Translations under genes and position numbers: made by a program
The notes under the pieces: model-generated
What the model was told of the DNA's origin: nothing
The model's database searches: none
The model's input: the letters and a program-made list of their open reading frames with translations, nothing else
Shown here: positions 37,021 to 46,054 of the stretch, in pieces
Layout: every line of letters starts with the position of its first letter
Position numbering within the stretch: the stretch's first letter is position 1
Origin: a virus
Strand: one strand, 5' to 3'
Length of the DNA stretch: 46,493 nucleotides
Virus record (IMG/VR): IMGVR_UViG_3300042987_002524
Location: 1 to 46,493 of that record

Positions 37021-38091
37021 ATGCCAGCGCGGACGGGATGCTGTGCCGAATGCTGCCGATGTTCCTTTCTGGATACGACGTTTTCTGATCCGAACGGCAC
37101 GACGATCACGGAGCAGATCACCAGTCAAGGCAATGCGTCGTATAGTGTGACGTCTGCGGTGTTTACGGGTGACGGCAGCAACATCACCTGCTCGGGGCGT
37201 GAATCGCCTGCGGATGAAGTTCCCTGCCGAAAAGTCGCGATTGAGTACACTCAAGATCCGCATCTGGTGACGTCCAGCCGATGCGGGATCGATCTGGGGT
37301 CTGTGCTGGATCCGGCGTGGGCGATCTTCTACGGCGGGAAGACGCTGGATTTCGTCAACGGTCTGGATCAATACAACTATCATCTTCCTGGTGCGCAACT
37401 GCCGTTTTCGGCTGTGCTGACGGGCTCCGGGACCAGCCTGACGCTGACGATCACGAACACAAGTGACGGAAAGTCTGTCACATACACGGCAACGGGCGAG
37501 TGGCGGGCGGATTGGGGGATCACTTACGCCAGCGCGTCTGGGGGCCTGACGTTTACGCGGGTCGGTTCGACGTTGACGTTCGCGACTCCTGCGACTGTGG
37601 GGTGGACGCCTGGGCTGTGGGTTGGGGTTGGTCATGGGGTGATCTGGTGGCGTTTTTATTCGGCTACGGCGTGGACTCCTGACGGCACGGATCCGCGTGT
37701 CGGCTGGTGCCAGGACGATTACTGCCTGCTGCAGTCGATCGAGGGGTACGATGGCAGCGATCCTGTGATTTCTGAGTATTCGAACAATCGATTTTCACTG
37801 TGCATGAAACAGGGATCTCATCTGGCGTGGGCGGATAACGGCCCGGACTGGTACACCACAACTTTCGGCGATCGGTGGTATCAGAACGGTTTCCCGGCGC
37901 GCCGCATGTCGGAAATTGGCTGGTCTGAGCTGGGCGCGGGGTTCGCCCCGGTGTCGTTCTCGCCTGATTTGTCGGTCGGCGCGGCACCGATCACGTTCGG
38001 GATCTGTCGCGTGTCTGGTGGATCCGGCGGCGTTCAAAATGTGTCGGAAGATAACCGTTTGGACCGTTTCTGCTTTCGTCGTATGAGGTAA
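37021..38091 (+). CDS. large beta-rich tail protein with Cys cluster
   Basis: A 356-residue protein. Five cysteines crowd the first 14 residues (GCCAECCRC), perhaps a metal site or disulfide knot. The rest is a beta-rich body of the concanavalin-like type (FSAVLTGSGTSLTLTITN, DWGITYASASGGLTF, GLWVGVGHGVIWWRF). Suggests a surface-binding fibre. GGGAG precedes the ATG. Confidence 0.6.
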   Translation: MPARTGCCAECCRCSFLDTTFSDPNGTTITEQITSQGNASYSVTSAVFTGDGSNITCSGRESPADEVPCRKVAIEYTQDPHLVTSSRCGIDLGSVLDPAWAIFYGGKTLDFVNGLDQYNYHLPGAQLPFSAVLTGSGTSLTLTITNTSDGKSVTYTATGEWRADWGITYASASGGLTFTRVGSTLTFATPATVGWTPGLWVGVGHGVIWWRFYSATAWTPDGTDPRVGWCQDDYCLLQSIEGYDGSDPVISEYSNNRFSLCMKQGSHLAWADNGPDWYTTTFGDRWYQNGFPARRMSEIGWSELGAGFAPVSFSPDLSVGAAPITFGICRVSGGSGGVQNVSEDNRLDRFCFRRMR

Positions 38092-38094
38092 ATC

Positions 38095-40158
38095 ATGATT
38101 TCTTCGCCGAGTTCCAAATACGATCAGCTTTCTCAGCCGTCAACGACTGTTGTTGTCTGGCTGGGGCCTGCGGACGGCAGCGCGCCGGATTCGGACGGGG
38201 AAGTCTCCTGGTTGATCCCTGTCCGATCGTCGATTCTCGCCGGGGCGCGCCGGGATGATGTCCTGATGTTTGAGACTCGGGACATGATCCGCCTGCAGGA
38301 CACAAAGCCGCCGGTCGAAGCGAAGCAACAAATCGAGATCCGCGGCCTGGATGAAGACGGGGAGCCAACAATCCTGTACGGGTGGGGTTCGGTGGCGCGA
38401 GCTCCTCAGCGGATCGATGGTCAGTCGGAGAAGTGGAGCGTGGAAGCGAGGATTGGCGATCAGCATTTCGGGCAGCGTCTGACCAAAATTCCGACGTTCA
38501 ACAAAATCGACGAAGAGCGTTTGGATGTCGATTATCCCCTGATTTTCAACCCGGAAATTGACGGGATTGTCGAGGGGAATATGTCGACGGAGATTCCGGA
38601 CGGTGAGGAATGGCACTATTTGATTCATCCGGACAGCTGCCGGACACTCGCAGCGCGCACTCTGCAGGGGCAAGACCGGGAATCCTGGAAGTTGTCGGAT
38701 GCGGTGCTGATGGTCTGCTGGTTGCTGAATCCGGATCAGGATTTCATTCTGAATCCGACTCAGAAGGAAGTCGCCGCGGCGTTCACAGCGCGCGACTCGC
38801 TCCTGAAGAATGTCGAAATTCCGACGGGCGCGTCACTTCCGGAAGTGCTGGATATCCTGCTTGATCCGTTCGAGTATTCGTGGCATCTGTGGCACTCGCT
38901 GAATGAGGACGGGGCGCGCGAGACTCGGATTAAGTTCTTTGCTCGTGGTGAAGGCTACACGGCGTTCCCGCGTTTGCAGCGCGTGGGGGATTCTCGGGAC
39001 ATCAGCCAAACGAATGTCCTGGAAATGGATGCTCACTGGTCGATCGTCGATCTGGCAAACGAAATTGTCGGGCTCGGGGATTTTGTGAAAGTCGAGGATA
39101 CGTTTGAGCTGTCTAAGGCGTGGTCGACGGATCACGATTCCCGCAAGCTTTCGGAATTGAAGCTCGGGGAATCGTTTGCGACGGACAATCCCAGCGTCGG
39201 CCGCAAGTGGGTCGTGAATGAGGCTGGGGATTATGTTGGCGTGCGTCCAGAAATCACGTTTGCCGACGGGGAAGGGGAACGGATCCGGTCGGATCTGTTC
39301 GAGGATGTTCAGAGCGTGCGGCGTCGGCGCTTGCTGCGGTGTCTCTCCGAGGATTCCGACGAAGACAATCAGCAAAGTCTCGGGGTCCGCGTGGAATGGT
39401 ACAATTGGGGCGCGAAGGGGCGCGTGAATCCAACAGCGTCGAAAACCGATCCGGGCTGGCAGCGCGTGCAATGGCCGTTCAGCGTGCTGGAAAAGGAAAT
39501 GGGGATCTATTTCGAGGGCGCGACTCCTCCTGAGCCATTGTGGCGCTATATTCAGCAAGGTCATCCAGAAAAGGCTTTGCTGCGCGTGACGGCTACGGTT
39601 GCGGCCGATCAGCGCGTGAGAAAAACAGCGGAGCGGCGCGAGACTTCGCCGAACGGGCTGCCGATGGTCCTGGTGCTTGATCTGTCGGATCGGTTCGTGA
39701 AAACATCGGTGGCTACAACGTCGGTCTTTGACGGCAAGCCGAATCACTGCCGCGATGATTCAATCGCGCTGCAGAATTACGTCGATGCGGTTCAGGAAGT
39801 CGAAGATGCCTGCCGCCTGGATATGTCCCTGCCGATCGAGGGGGTCCATCATCCTGAATTCCGGTTGTCGGATATCGTTCCGGAATTGCGGGGGCGTGGA
39901 TACTCGCTCAAGCTGAATTCTTCGGGGCGTTCTCCGCAGATCATGGGGATTGTCTGGAATTTTCAGAGTCAGCAGACCGAATTGCTGCTCGAGACGTTCA
40001 AACGAGAGCGCCCCCATTTTGTAATCAATGGGGGCGCTGGTGGAAGCGGCGCCGGTTGGGTTGGCGGTATCGGCCAGGGCCAGGGGGCGTCGGGTGTCGG
40101 CGCGGAAATGCTGCGGAAGATTCAGGAAAGCGGGTCGAGTTCCGCGGCGGGGATGTGA
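38095..40158 (+). CDS. large tail tip / hub protein
   Basis: A 687-residue protein, the last + strand virion gene. Its N-terminal half reads like baseplate hub proteins (VLMFETRDMIRL, QIEIRGLDEDGEP, EARIGDQHFGQRL), and the C-terminus ends in a Gly-rich flexible tail (GGAGGSGAGWVGGIGQGQGA). Probable hub or tip anchor of the fibres. GAGGTAAATC precedes the ATG. GCGC tetramers become much denser from this gene onward. Its 3' end overlaps the convergent minus-strand gene by 37 nt. Confidence 0.65.
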   Translation: MISSPSSKYDQLSQPSTTVVVWLGPADGSAPDSDGEVSWLIPVRSSILAGARRDDVLMFETRDMIRLQDTKPPVEAKQQIEIRGLDEDGEPTILYGWGSVARAPQRIDGQSEKWSVEARIGDQHFGQRLTKIPTFNKIDEERLDVDYPLIFNPEIDGIVEGNMSTEIPDGEEWHYLIHPDSCRTLAARTLQGQDRESWKLSDAVLMVCWLLNPDQDFILNPTQKEVAAAFTARDSLLKNVEIPTGASLPEVLDILLDPFEYSWHLWHSLNEDGARETRIKFFARGEGYTAFPRLQRVGDSRDISQTNVLEMDAHWSIVDLANEIVGLGDFVKVEDTFELSKAWSTDHDSRKLSELKLGESFATDNPSVGRKWVVNEAGDYVGVRPEITFADGEGERIRSDLFEDVQSVRRRRLLRCLSEDSDEDNQQSLGVRVEWYNWGAKGRVNPTASKTDPGWQRVQWPFSVLEKEMGIYFEGATPPEPLWRYIQQGHPEKALLRVTATVAADQRVRKTAERRETSPNGLPMVLVLDLSDRFVKTSVATTSVFDGKPNHCRDDSIALQNYVDAVQEVEDACRLDMSLPIEGVHHPEFRLSDIVPELRGRGYSLKLNSSGRSPQIMGIVWNFQSQQTELLLETFKRERPHFVINGGAGGSGAGWVGGIGQGQGASGVGAEMLRKIQESGSSSAAGM

Positions 40159-40526
40159 TCCCGAAAGTGCTTTCGGGATGATGCGGCCTGCAGTTTGGCG
40201 ATAACGTCGACGATCCGCCGGTTTTCCATCACGTTTTCGTATCCTCTGAGCATGACGACAAAGCGCGTCAGGTCGAACATAAGTCCCTGTTTGCGGGTTC
40301 GTCCTGCCAGGCAGACTCGGGGCGCGGCGCACAATTCGCCAGCGTCGAGCAATTCGGCCGCGGCGCTGGCCAGTGCGAGCGTTTGGAATCCCTGGCCATT
40401 GGGGGCCAATATCATCCGTCCCTGCGTGTCTGTCAGGTAGTACGGCCAGAGCGCTGTCGGGTGTCCACAATGCGAGATTGTGTAGTTCCCGACGGTCCAG
40501 TGTTGCGCGCGTTTCTTTTGTCTCAT
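40122..40526 (-). CDS. last gene of the minus-strand operon, hypothetical
   Basis: A 134-residue protein (WTVGNYTISHCGHPTALW, LTRFVVMLRGYENVME) with no family I recognise. AGGAG lies 9 nt before the ATG. Its 3' end overlaps the convergent tail gene by 37 nt. Confidence 0.65.
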   Translation of the reverse strand: MRQKKRAQHWTVGNYTISHCGHPTALWPYYLTDTQGRMILAPNGQGFQTLALASAAAELLDAGELCAAPRVCLAGRTRKQGLMFDLTRFVVMLRGYENVMENRRIVDVIAKLQAASSRKHFRDHIPAAELDPLS

Positions 40527-40548
40527 CGTCGTAAACTCCTGGGGCGTT

Positions 40549-41388
40549 TCAGCCGTCGATCGCCAGTGTCCCCAGCGCGCAGTCTATTGCCAGGTCGAGG
40601 GCTTTGCTGCAGGCTTCGGGGCGTGCCATTGTGAGCCTCCCGGGTCTCACCGATTCCAGCTCGGCTGCCAGGATTCGATAGACTCGTTCCGCATTGCATC
40701 CGTCGCGGATCTCATCGATCCTGGCGCTGGTGATGCCTGCGATGGTGGCAAGGTCGAGAATGATCTGCCGGGGCGTCATCACTGCCTGCGGCGTGGGGGC
40801 CTGGGCTTCGTCGGGGGCGTCGGTCAATGCCTGGCTGACCAGCGTGTCGTACTGCAAGCGGGCTGCGTTTTCCAGCTTCGCCTGATTTGCGGCGTAGCGT
40901 TCGTATTTCGGGAATCCCTGCAGGACGGAAAGCGGGTCGTATGATCGCAGCGTCTGGGCTACGTCGTTCGTGACGATGGCGGTGTGATGCTCGGTGTGAA
41001 TTCCTTTGTGGGTTTTGTGGTAGACGATCTGCGCAACGTGGGATCCGTCGGCCAGGTCGAAAATGGTGATAGTCCAGAAATCCTTGTTGACCATTCCGGG
41101 CTTCGTGTGCAGTTTCTCGCCGGAAACGGTCACGCGCAGCGCGCCGGCGAATTCCAGCGGGGCTTGTCCTGTGCGCTGGAGCGTGAAATTCTGCGGGGCG
41201 TCGGATGCGCGGGCGAGCTGCAGCAGTCGGATGATGCTGGAATTGCTGCAGCGGAAGTCCTGGGCAAGTTGAGCGTATGTGGCGCCGGCCCGATGTTTGG
41301 CCAGGGCCAGGGCAGCGTTCGCAGGTGTGATCAGTGCCGATCCGGACGGTCGGCCAGGGCTGCGGGGGGTGGTCGTGTCTTCGGTCAT
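40549..41388 (-). CDS. HTH protein of the minus-strand operon
   Basis: A 279-residue protein. Residues about 10-60 contain GRPSGSALITPANAALALAK and a resolvase-like helix-turn-helix (AGATYAQLAQDFRCSNSSII). The middle is beta-rich (FWTITIFDLADGSHVAQIVYH), and the C-terminal 70 residues are helical. Possibly a DNA-binding regulator or effector of the operon. Start ATG 41388 (MTEDTTTP...); a longer frame would overlap its neighbour. Confidence 0.6.
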   Translation of the reverse strand: MTEDTTTPRSPGRPSGSALITPANAALALAKHRAGATYAQLAQDFRCSNSSIIRLLQLARASDAPQNFTLQRTGQAPLEFAGALRVTVSGEKLHTKPGMVNKDFWTITIFDLADGSHVAQIVYHKTHKGIHTEHHTAIVTNDVAQTLRSYDPLSVLQGFPKYERYAANQAKLENAARLQYDTLVSQALTDAPDEAQAPTPQAVMTPRQIILDLATIAGITSARIDEIRDGCNAERVYRILAAELESVRPGRLTMARPEACSKALDLAIDCALGTLAIDG

Positions 41389-41404
41389 GGTTGCGGGCTT
41401 TCTG

Positions 41405-41818
41405 TTACTGGTTGGAGTCGTCGAGAGTCTCGGTAATTGCGAGTCGCAATTCCTGAACTTCCGGATCAAGGTGATCGATTTGAACTCTGGCGCGTGCCAG
41501 GGAATACCAATAGTTGAGGTCGGCCAGGGCGATACGGAAACAAATCATCCGTAGCGCGCGGAATTCTCCGCCGAGTCGGTCAAGGTCTCGGTCGTCAATG
41601 CGGACGGTGATCGGGTCGCCGCGCAGTAGCGCGCGGCATGTTGAGATTGCACGCATCAGCTTTGAGTGGGCTTCTGAAGCGTTTCGGATTCCTTCGACGG
41701 TCGGCCGATCGCCAGGGCGCGGGGTCGTGCGTGCGTCGACTGCGGCGTTCAAGCTCAATTCGCGCTGGTAGTCTCGTTCGCGCTGTCGGTCCATCATTGC
41801 GGAAAGTCTGCGGTTCAT
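41405..41818 (-). CDS. hypothetical helical protein
   Basis: A 137-residue charged helical protein (RRLSAMMDRQRERDYQREL, RDLDRLGGEFRALRMICFR). AGGAA precedes the ATG; a TTG 16 codons upstream is possible. No family recognised. Member of the MoxR-VWA operon. Confidence 0.6.
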   Translation of the reverse strand: MNRRLSAMMDRQRERDYQRELSLNAAVDARTTPRPGDRPTVEGIRNASEAHSKLMRAISTCRALLRGDPITVRIDDRDLDRLGGEFRALRMICFRIALADLNYWYSLARARVQIDHLDPEVQELRLAITETLDDSNQ

Positions 41819-41891
41819 GGCGTGGGTTCCTATCGTGCGGGCTCGAGTTCGTTGGCTGTCATCCAAGCGCCGTCAGTGAACGGGCTGCAGG

Positions 41892-43166
41892 TTAAACGGC
41901 GGGGATGTTGATCCGGTCACCGAATGGATGGGGGGCGCTGCTATCGGCCGCGGCCCAAAGTACGGGGTAGGCTGGTTGGTCGTCTGGGAATGAGCTGTAA
42001 AGGTCGGTCAAACAAATCAGAACGGCGGGGGCTTCGTCGGTGTTCTGGTCGATCCATTCAAAGACCGGCCCGTGATCGGTTCCGCCTCCCCCGCAGGGTG
42101 TGAGCGTTAACGGTCCATTGCCTGGAGTCCATTCGTCAACCCGGACGATATCAGAGTCGTGATATAGAATCGTGATCTTGCTCGCTCCCTGGCGTGCGAT
42201 GTCGTCGAGTTCTGAAGCGAAGCGGGTCAAGGTCGATTCGCCGATAGATCCGGAAGTGTCGACAGCGGCGATGATGTGACCGATCTCGAGCGAATTCATT
42301 GAGGGCAGGTAGAGTCCCTGGTGTACAAACCGGCGGTTTGGTCGTTTCCAGTTGTAATCGCGCTTTGCGGGTCGCGTGATGTACTCTCGTAGTTCTGCTT
42401 TCCAGTCGGCCGCGGGGGCCAGGACGGCGCCGCACAATCGCGACAATCCGGCGGATAGTTCGCCGCGTCGTTCCGCGGCCTGTTGAGCTGCGGCGACATT
42501 GGCGGACCACTCAGAATCGAGCTGTGTCTGTTCGGACGATTCCGCCGGCGTTCCGTCGTCTGCTTGGGGGTCGATCACTCCGCCACATTGGCCAGGGTCC
42601 GCGGATCCTGATTGATCTCCGGACTGATCGCCTGGCGTGCTGTCGTCTCCGTTGGGATCGGGTTGTTTCGATGCCTGCAGTTGTGCATAGTATTCCTCAG
42701 CCGATCGGCCAGGCTCGAAGTCGTGATATTGTCCTTCGCCTGGGATCAAAGCGCCGTCTGGCAGGGTAAAGCCGGATTCGGTCAGCAGCGGGTTAATTGC
42801 CAGGTCGGCCGCTATGTTCCAGTCAGAAGCGTCTCGGCCCGATCGCCGCGAAAAGTGCTTGTTGACACAATGCATTACTTCATGGGCCAGGAGTCCGACT
42901 AGCTCGGGTTCCGTCAAGGTCTGCAGGAAGTCGGGATTGTAGATTAACCTGCGGCCGTCGGTTGCGGCGGTGTCGACGTTCCAGTCTGGCGCGAATTTCA
43001 GGCGCATCACCAGCGAAGCGAAAAACACCGATTTTGCGTCTTTTGCGAGAATCAATCGGGTCTTTCCGGCGGATACGATCCGCGCTGCGGTCTCTTCTGA
43101 TTTCATGCGGTGCGCGGTCTGTTCGAGTTTTTCGATAGCCTGGTTGGCGGTTAGTTCTGCGGGCAT
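41892..43166 (-). CDS. metallopeptidase-like / VWA-domain protein
   Basis: A 424-residue protein of the DUF2201 type. The N-terminal half has an HExxH metal site (GLLAHEVMHCVNKHF, H95-E96-x-x-H99). A Gly/Asp/Gln-rich linker (about 165-215) follows. The C-terminal half is a von Willebrand A domain with an intact MIDAS: D303-T-S-G-S307, T363 (GGTD) and D388 (CLTDLY). Such proteins pair with MoxR AAA+ ATPases, and the adjoining operon supplies one. They act as chaperone-like complexes that load metals or remodel targets. Start ATG 43166; a longer frame begins at TTG. Confidence 0.85.
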   Translation of the reverse strand: MPAELTANQAIEKLEQTAHRMKSEETAARIVSAGKTRLILAKDAKSVFFASLVMRLKFAPDWNVDTAATDGRRLIYNPDFLQTLTEPELVGLLAHEVMHCVNKHFSRRSGRDASDWNIAADLAINPLLTESGFTLPDGALIPGEGQYHDFEPGRSAEEYYAQLQASKQPDPNGDDSTPGDQSGDQSGSADPGQCGGVIDPQADDGTPAESSEQTQLDSEWSANVAAAQQAAERRGELSAGLSRLCGAVLAPAADWKAELREYITRPAKRDYNWKRPNRRFVHQGLYLPSMNSLEIGHIIAAVDTSGSIGESTLTRFASELDDIARQGASKITILYHDSDIVRVDEWTPGNGPLTLTPCGGGGTDHGPVFEWIDQNTDEAPAVLICLTDLYSSFPDDQPAYPVLWAAADSSAPHPFGDRINIPAV

Positions 43167-43197
43167 GTCTTTCGTCTTTCGGTTTGGGGATCGGGTC

Positions 43198-43242
43198 GCC
43201 AGTGTCAACCCGCCAGGAAGTCCGGCGGGTTGTCGGTGGGGA
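43198..43242 (-). repeat. intercistronic hairpin repeat, copy 1
   Basis: About 45 bp nearly identical to the copy at 44160-44203. CAACCCGCC and GGCGGGTTG (43206-43232) form a 9-bp stem. It sits in the gap between two minus-strand genes. Confidence 0.7.
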
Positions 43243-43247
43243 TCCGG

Positions 43248-44102
43248 TCAATTCGACATTGAGAACAACAGCAAGGGGCCAGCGGATGCCGCGTCGAGTA
43301 GGTTGGCTGTAGCCTCTTGGTTGGTTGCATCGTCCAAAGCGCGTTTCAGGTCGGGCAGCGCCATTGAGAAAGCGCTTTCGTAGGCTTCAATTTTCGCGCG
43401 GAGTGACCGGGCTTTTTTCTTGGCGGTTGCAGCTGCTTTCAATCCGGTTACGGGATCGTGCAAAGTCTCGTCAATTGATCGGGCTTCCCTGGCGATTTCT
43501 GCGGACAATGCGGCCCGCAGGACGGTTGCCGAGTGTTCGTCTAAGAATGTCCGCAGGGCGAATGCCTGGTTTTTGCTTCCAGCGGATTCGACTGCGGCCG
43601 CGACGGTTTCCCAGCGTTCAAAGTTGTTATTCGGGATCCAGTAGATTCCGCCGGAAGGTCGCAACGTCGTTCCCTGCAGGTCAAATACGATGTCGACCAG
43701 ACATCGCGAGACGTTGTGATATGGGACGGTGTTACGATTGATCTGGAATTGTTCCGTGATCCTGGCATCGATCGCAGTATCAAACTGATCGGTATCGATC
43801 GTCAGTGATGCTGTCGCTGATGCGGTCAGAACGTGTGAGAAGTTGTTGCGCTTGTCGAATTGATCCCGCCGGACTGAGACTACTTCGAAAGTCGTCCCAG
43901 CACCTTTGACGGGGAATATTTCGTGATCGGGGAAACAGTGTTCCAGCGCGGCCTTGAGTGCGGCGTAGTCTGTCATTCGTTCCGGAATGAATTTCCGGAA
44001 TCCGCAGGCCGAAAGCGCGTTCGAGAGTGCGTTGTAGTCTGTCGATTCTCCCAGCGTCCAGAATACGGCGGATCCGGCGATGTCGTTTTGCAGTGCTGTC
44101 AT
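43248..44102 (-). CDS. DUF6744-like partner of the MoxR-VWA pair
   Basis: A 284-residue protein. The N-terminal 120 residues read as a mixed fold (VFWTLGESTDYNALSNAL, FEVVSVRRDQFDKR), and LRPSGGIYWIPNNNFERWE recalls the LRPxGGxYxxP motif I associate with the DUF6744 family found beside MoxR ATPases in phages. The last 110 residues are long helices (TAAAKKKARSLRAKIEAYE). It may be the substrate or adaptor of the ATPase. AGGAAA precedes the ATG. Family name is from memory, moderate confidence. Confidence 0.6.
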   Translation of the reverse strand: MTALQNDIAGSAVFWTLGESTDYNALSNALSACGFRKFIPERMTDYAALKAALEHCFPDHEIFPVKGAGTTFEVVSVRRDQFDKRNNFSHVLTASATASLTIDTDQFDTAIDARITEQFQINRNTVPYHNVSRCLVDIVFDLQGTTLRPSGGIYWIPNNNFERWETVAAAVESAGSKNQAFALRTFLDEHSATVLRAALSAEIAREARSIDETLHDPVTGLKAAATAKKKARSLRAKIEAYESAFSMALPDLKRALDDATNQEATANLLDAASAGPLLLFSMSN

Positions 44103-44159
44103 GATCGATTTCCTTTGTCGGGGATATTCGCGCCCCTGGTCGCGTTTGGCGGATAGGTT

Positions 44160-44203
44160 GCCAGTGTCAACCCGCCAGGATTCCGGCGGGTTGTCGGTGG
44201 GAA
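44160..44203 (-). repeat. intercistronic hairpin repeat, copy 2
   Basis: Second copy of the 45-bp element, stem CAACCCGCC (44168-44176) / GGCGGGTTG (44185-44193), between the MoxR and DUF6744-like genes. Both copies follow a stop codon on the minus strand. Confidence 0.7.
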
Positions 44204-44204
44204 T

Positions 44205-45197
44205 CTATGCGCGGGAGCTAGTGAAAATCTCCTTATGTTGATTGATCCATGCGCCGGCCGCGGGGACGGTCAGAATCGACGGGGCGATTGATAGAACGTC
44301 GGTAAACAGCACAGCGCCGAATTCGACGGGCAGGCGCGTTAGATAGGTGATCAGCGCCGGGTATTTGTTGGCGGGCAGGGTTCGGGATCGGTCCGCCAGG
44401 GCAGCGCACACGGCAAAAAGCGCGGACGGTTCGCGCGGGATTGCGGTATTAACGGGATCGGCCAGGATTGCATCGGGTTGTGGAAGTTCGTTGAAAATCC
44501 GCAGGAATCCGACGAATTCCGCAGCAGCGCCGGCGCCGATCGTTCCGGTTAAAACTTCCAGCTGCGTAGCGTCGGTGAGTGTCGGCAGAAGTCGCGAAAC
44601 TCGATGCCATGATCGGGGCGAACAATTGGCGCGATCAGCCTGAACGGTCTTTGCGTCAAACGAAAAAAGCAAGCCAGGCCGAAAGTCGATAAACGCGCGG
44701 ACGGCGGGATTGATCCCAGCGCCGGCGGCCCAGTGTTGCCAGTCCTGCCGAGAGACTTCTACGTCGACGTGTGTAAATCGACTGAGAACATGCGTAGCCA
44801 CTTGACCAGCGCCGGCGCGGTCTGTCGATCGGTTTGAGGCGGCGATAACCTGCCAGGATTCGGGCAGGTTGTCGACCAATCGCATTGCAGCGCATTGAGT
44901 AGCCTGCGGCGCCTGCGCGAATTCGTCGAGAAACAATATTCCGCGGGTTTCTGGTCGTGGCAGAAAATCTGGTGCGAGCCATTTGACGCGCTGACCGTCG
45001 TCCGCCGGCGCAGGCAGGCCGAGAAAGTCGACGGGCTCGAGCAGATTAACGCGCAGCGTCAGTAGCTCGATTCCCAACAATTCGGCCGCGGCCGAGACAA
45101 TCGCCGTTTTACCGATGCCAGGGGCGCCCCAAAGGTATAGCGGGGCGCCGGCTGAATTGGCGGATTGAATGGTAGATACAACGTCGGAAAGCTTCAT
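44205..45197 (-). CDS. MoxR-family AAA+ ATPase
   Basis: A 330-residue AAA+ ATPase. Walker A GAPGIGKT (24-31), Walker B ILFLDEF (87-93), sensor-1 ASNR (120-123) and an arginine-finger-like LSRF (R140) are all present. MoxR ATPases work with VWA proteins to remodel or activate client proteins; the VWA partner is two genes downstream. Start ATG 45197 with AGGAG 7 nt upstream; the longer frame reads through the leader. It would form a hexameric ring in the cytoplasm. Confidence 0.9.
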   Translation of the reverse strand: MKLSDVVSTIQSANSAGAPLYLWGAPGIGKTAIVSAAAELLGIELLTLRVNLLEPVDFLGLPAPADDGQRVKWLAPDFLPRPETRGILFLDEFAQAPQATQCAAMRLVDNLPESWQVIAASNRSTDRAGAGQVATHVLSRFTHVDVEVSRQDWQHWAAGAGINPAVRAFIDFRPGLLFSFDAKTVQADRANCSPRSWHRVSRLLPTLTDATQLEVLTGTIGAGAAAEFVGFLRIFNELPQPDAILADPVNTAIPREPSALFAVCAALADRSRTLPANKYPALITYLTRLPVEFGAVLFTDVLSIAPSILTVPAAGAWINQHKEIFTSSRA

Positions 45198-45256
45198 TTC
45201 GTCACTCCTGCAGGGAAATTCGCGCCCCGCCTCGCGCTTGGCCAAAACTGGCCAGG

Positions 45257-45448
45257 TTAATTGTGTGCTAGTTCCATCGTGAGCTGATAATGTCTGCGCA
45301 GGACGCGCTGACAATCCGCGCCGATCACGCATCGGCCGTCGGGAAGCGCTTTCGCCCAAAGACCGGCGCTATTCGCCTCGAATTCCGTGCAATCCCCGAT
45401 GGATACGGTTTGATGGGATTGAAGTAGCCTGGCGAATACGGATTGCAT
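45257..45448 (-). CDS. small protein of the operon
   Basis: A 63-residue protein (MQSVFARLLQSHQTVSIG, QRVLRRHYQLTMELAHN) with GAGGAG about 6 nt before the ATG, a strong start. No family recognised. Between the first gene and MoxR. Confidence 0.65.
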   Translation of the reverse strand: MQSVFARLLQSHQTVSIGDCTEFEANSAGLWAKALPDGRCVIGADCQRVLRRHYQLTMELAHN

Positions 45449-45457
45449 GTGAACTCC

Positions 45458-45991
45458 TCAAAATGGGACTGTTTCTGCAGTCGATCGGGATTGAATCGCC
45501 GCAATGGCACTATCGACGATCGATTTATCGGTAATTCGTGGGCGCTTGGCAGGCCTGCGGGAAACTATTTCCCACATTGCAGCGCCGTTATCATCGTCGG
45601 GATTCCATCCCAGCTCTGGTATTTCATACGCTGCCGATTTGCAGGCATCGTCAAACCCGATCACCGTCGAATGGTCGAGATATTGATTCTCGATCTTTGA
45701 GACTCGGCGATAGTCAACGTTGGCGAGTTTGACGCATTGTTTACGGATCGTTTCGGACTGTTCCCAATTGGCCAATTCCATTGCGTGAATTGACTCAATT
45801 GCATCGGCAAGCGCTACACGATCCGCAGGGATTCCCGCAATTTTGCTTTTTGCGGTGTGTGTGATCTGGTGCGCCGTCGGGAAACTCGGCGCCGGCAGAT
45901 CGGCTAATTCAACCCGGACATTCTGACCGCCAATTGACACGTTCCACGCAATGATTTTCCCGCGGGTTGTGATCGGCTGAATGTCGGTCAT
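45458..45991 (-). CDS. first gene of the minus-strand operon, hypothetical
   Basis: A 177-residue protein with a beta-rich start (GKIIAWNVSIGGQNVRVEL) and helical middle. No family recognised. GGAGA lies about 9 nt upstream of ATG 45991. A start 16 codons upstream (46039) lies before the predicted transcription start, so 45991 is preferred. Confidence 0.65.
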   Translation of the reverse strand: MTDIQPITTRGKIIAWNVSIGGQNVRVELADLPAPSFPTAHQITHTAKSKIAGIPADRVALADAIESIHAMELANWEQSETIRKQCVKLANVDYRRVSKIENQYLDHSTVIGFDDACKSAAYEIPELGWNPDDDNGAAMWEIVSRRPAKRPRITDKSIVDSAIAAIQSRSTAETVPF

Positions 45992-46026
45992 TGGGATTCT
46001 CCGGACTGGAATTGATCGGCCCGCAA

Positions 46027-46054
46027 TTATTATCGGCAATCAACTCTGAGTCAA
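46027..46054 (-). promoter_or_regulatory. promoter of the MoxR-VWA operon
   Basis: On the minus strand TTGACT (complement of 46049-46054), a 16-nt spacer and TAATAA (complement of 46027-46032). Transcription would begin near 46020, giving a leader of about 29 nt. Confidence 0.65.

Noticed and set aside
41405-41469. Longer start of the HTH protein (41469)
   Set aside because: It would overlap the neighbouring gene by 65 nt. ATG 41388 fits the operon spacing better.
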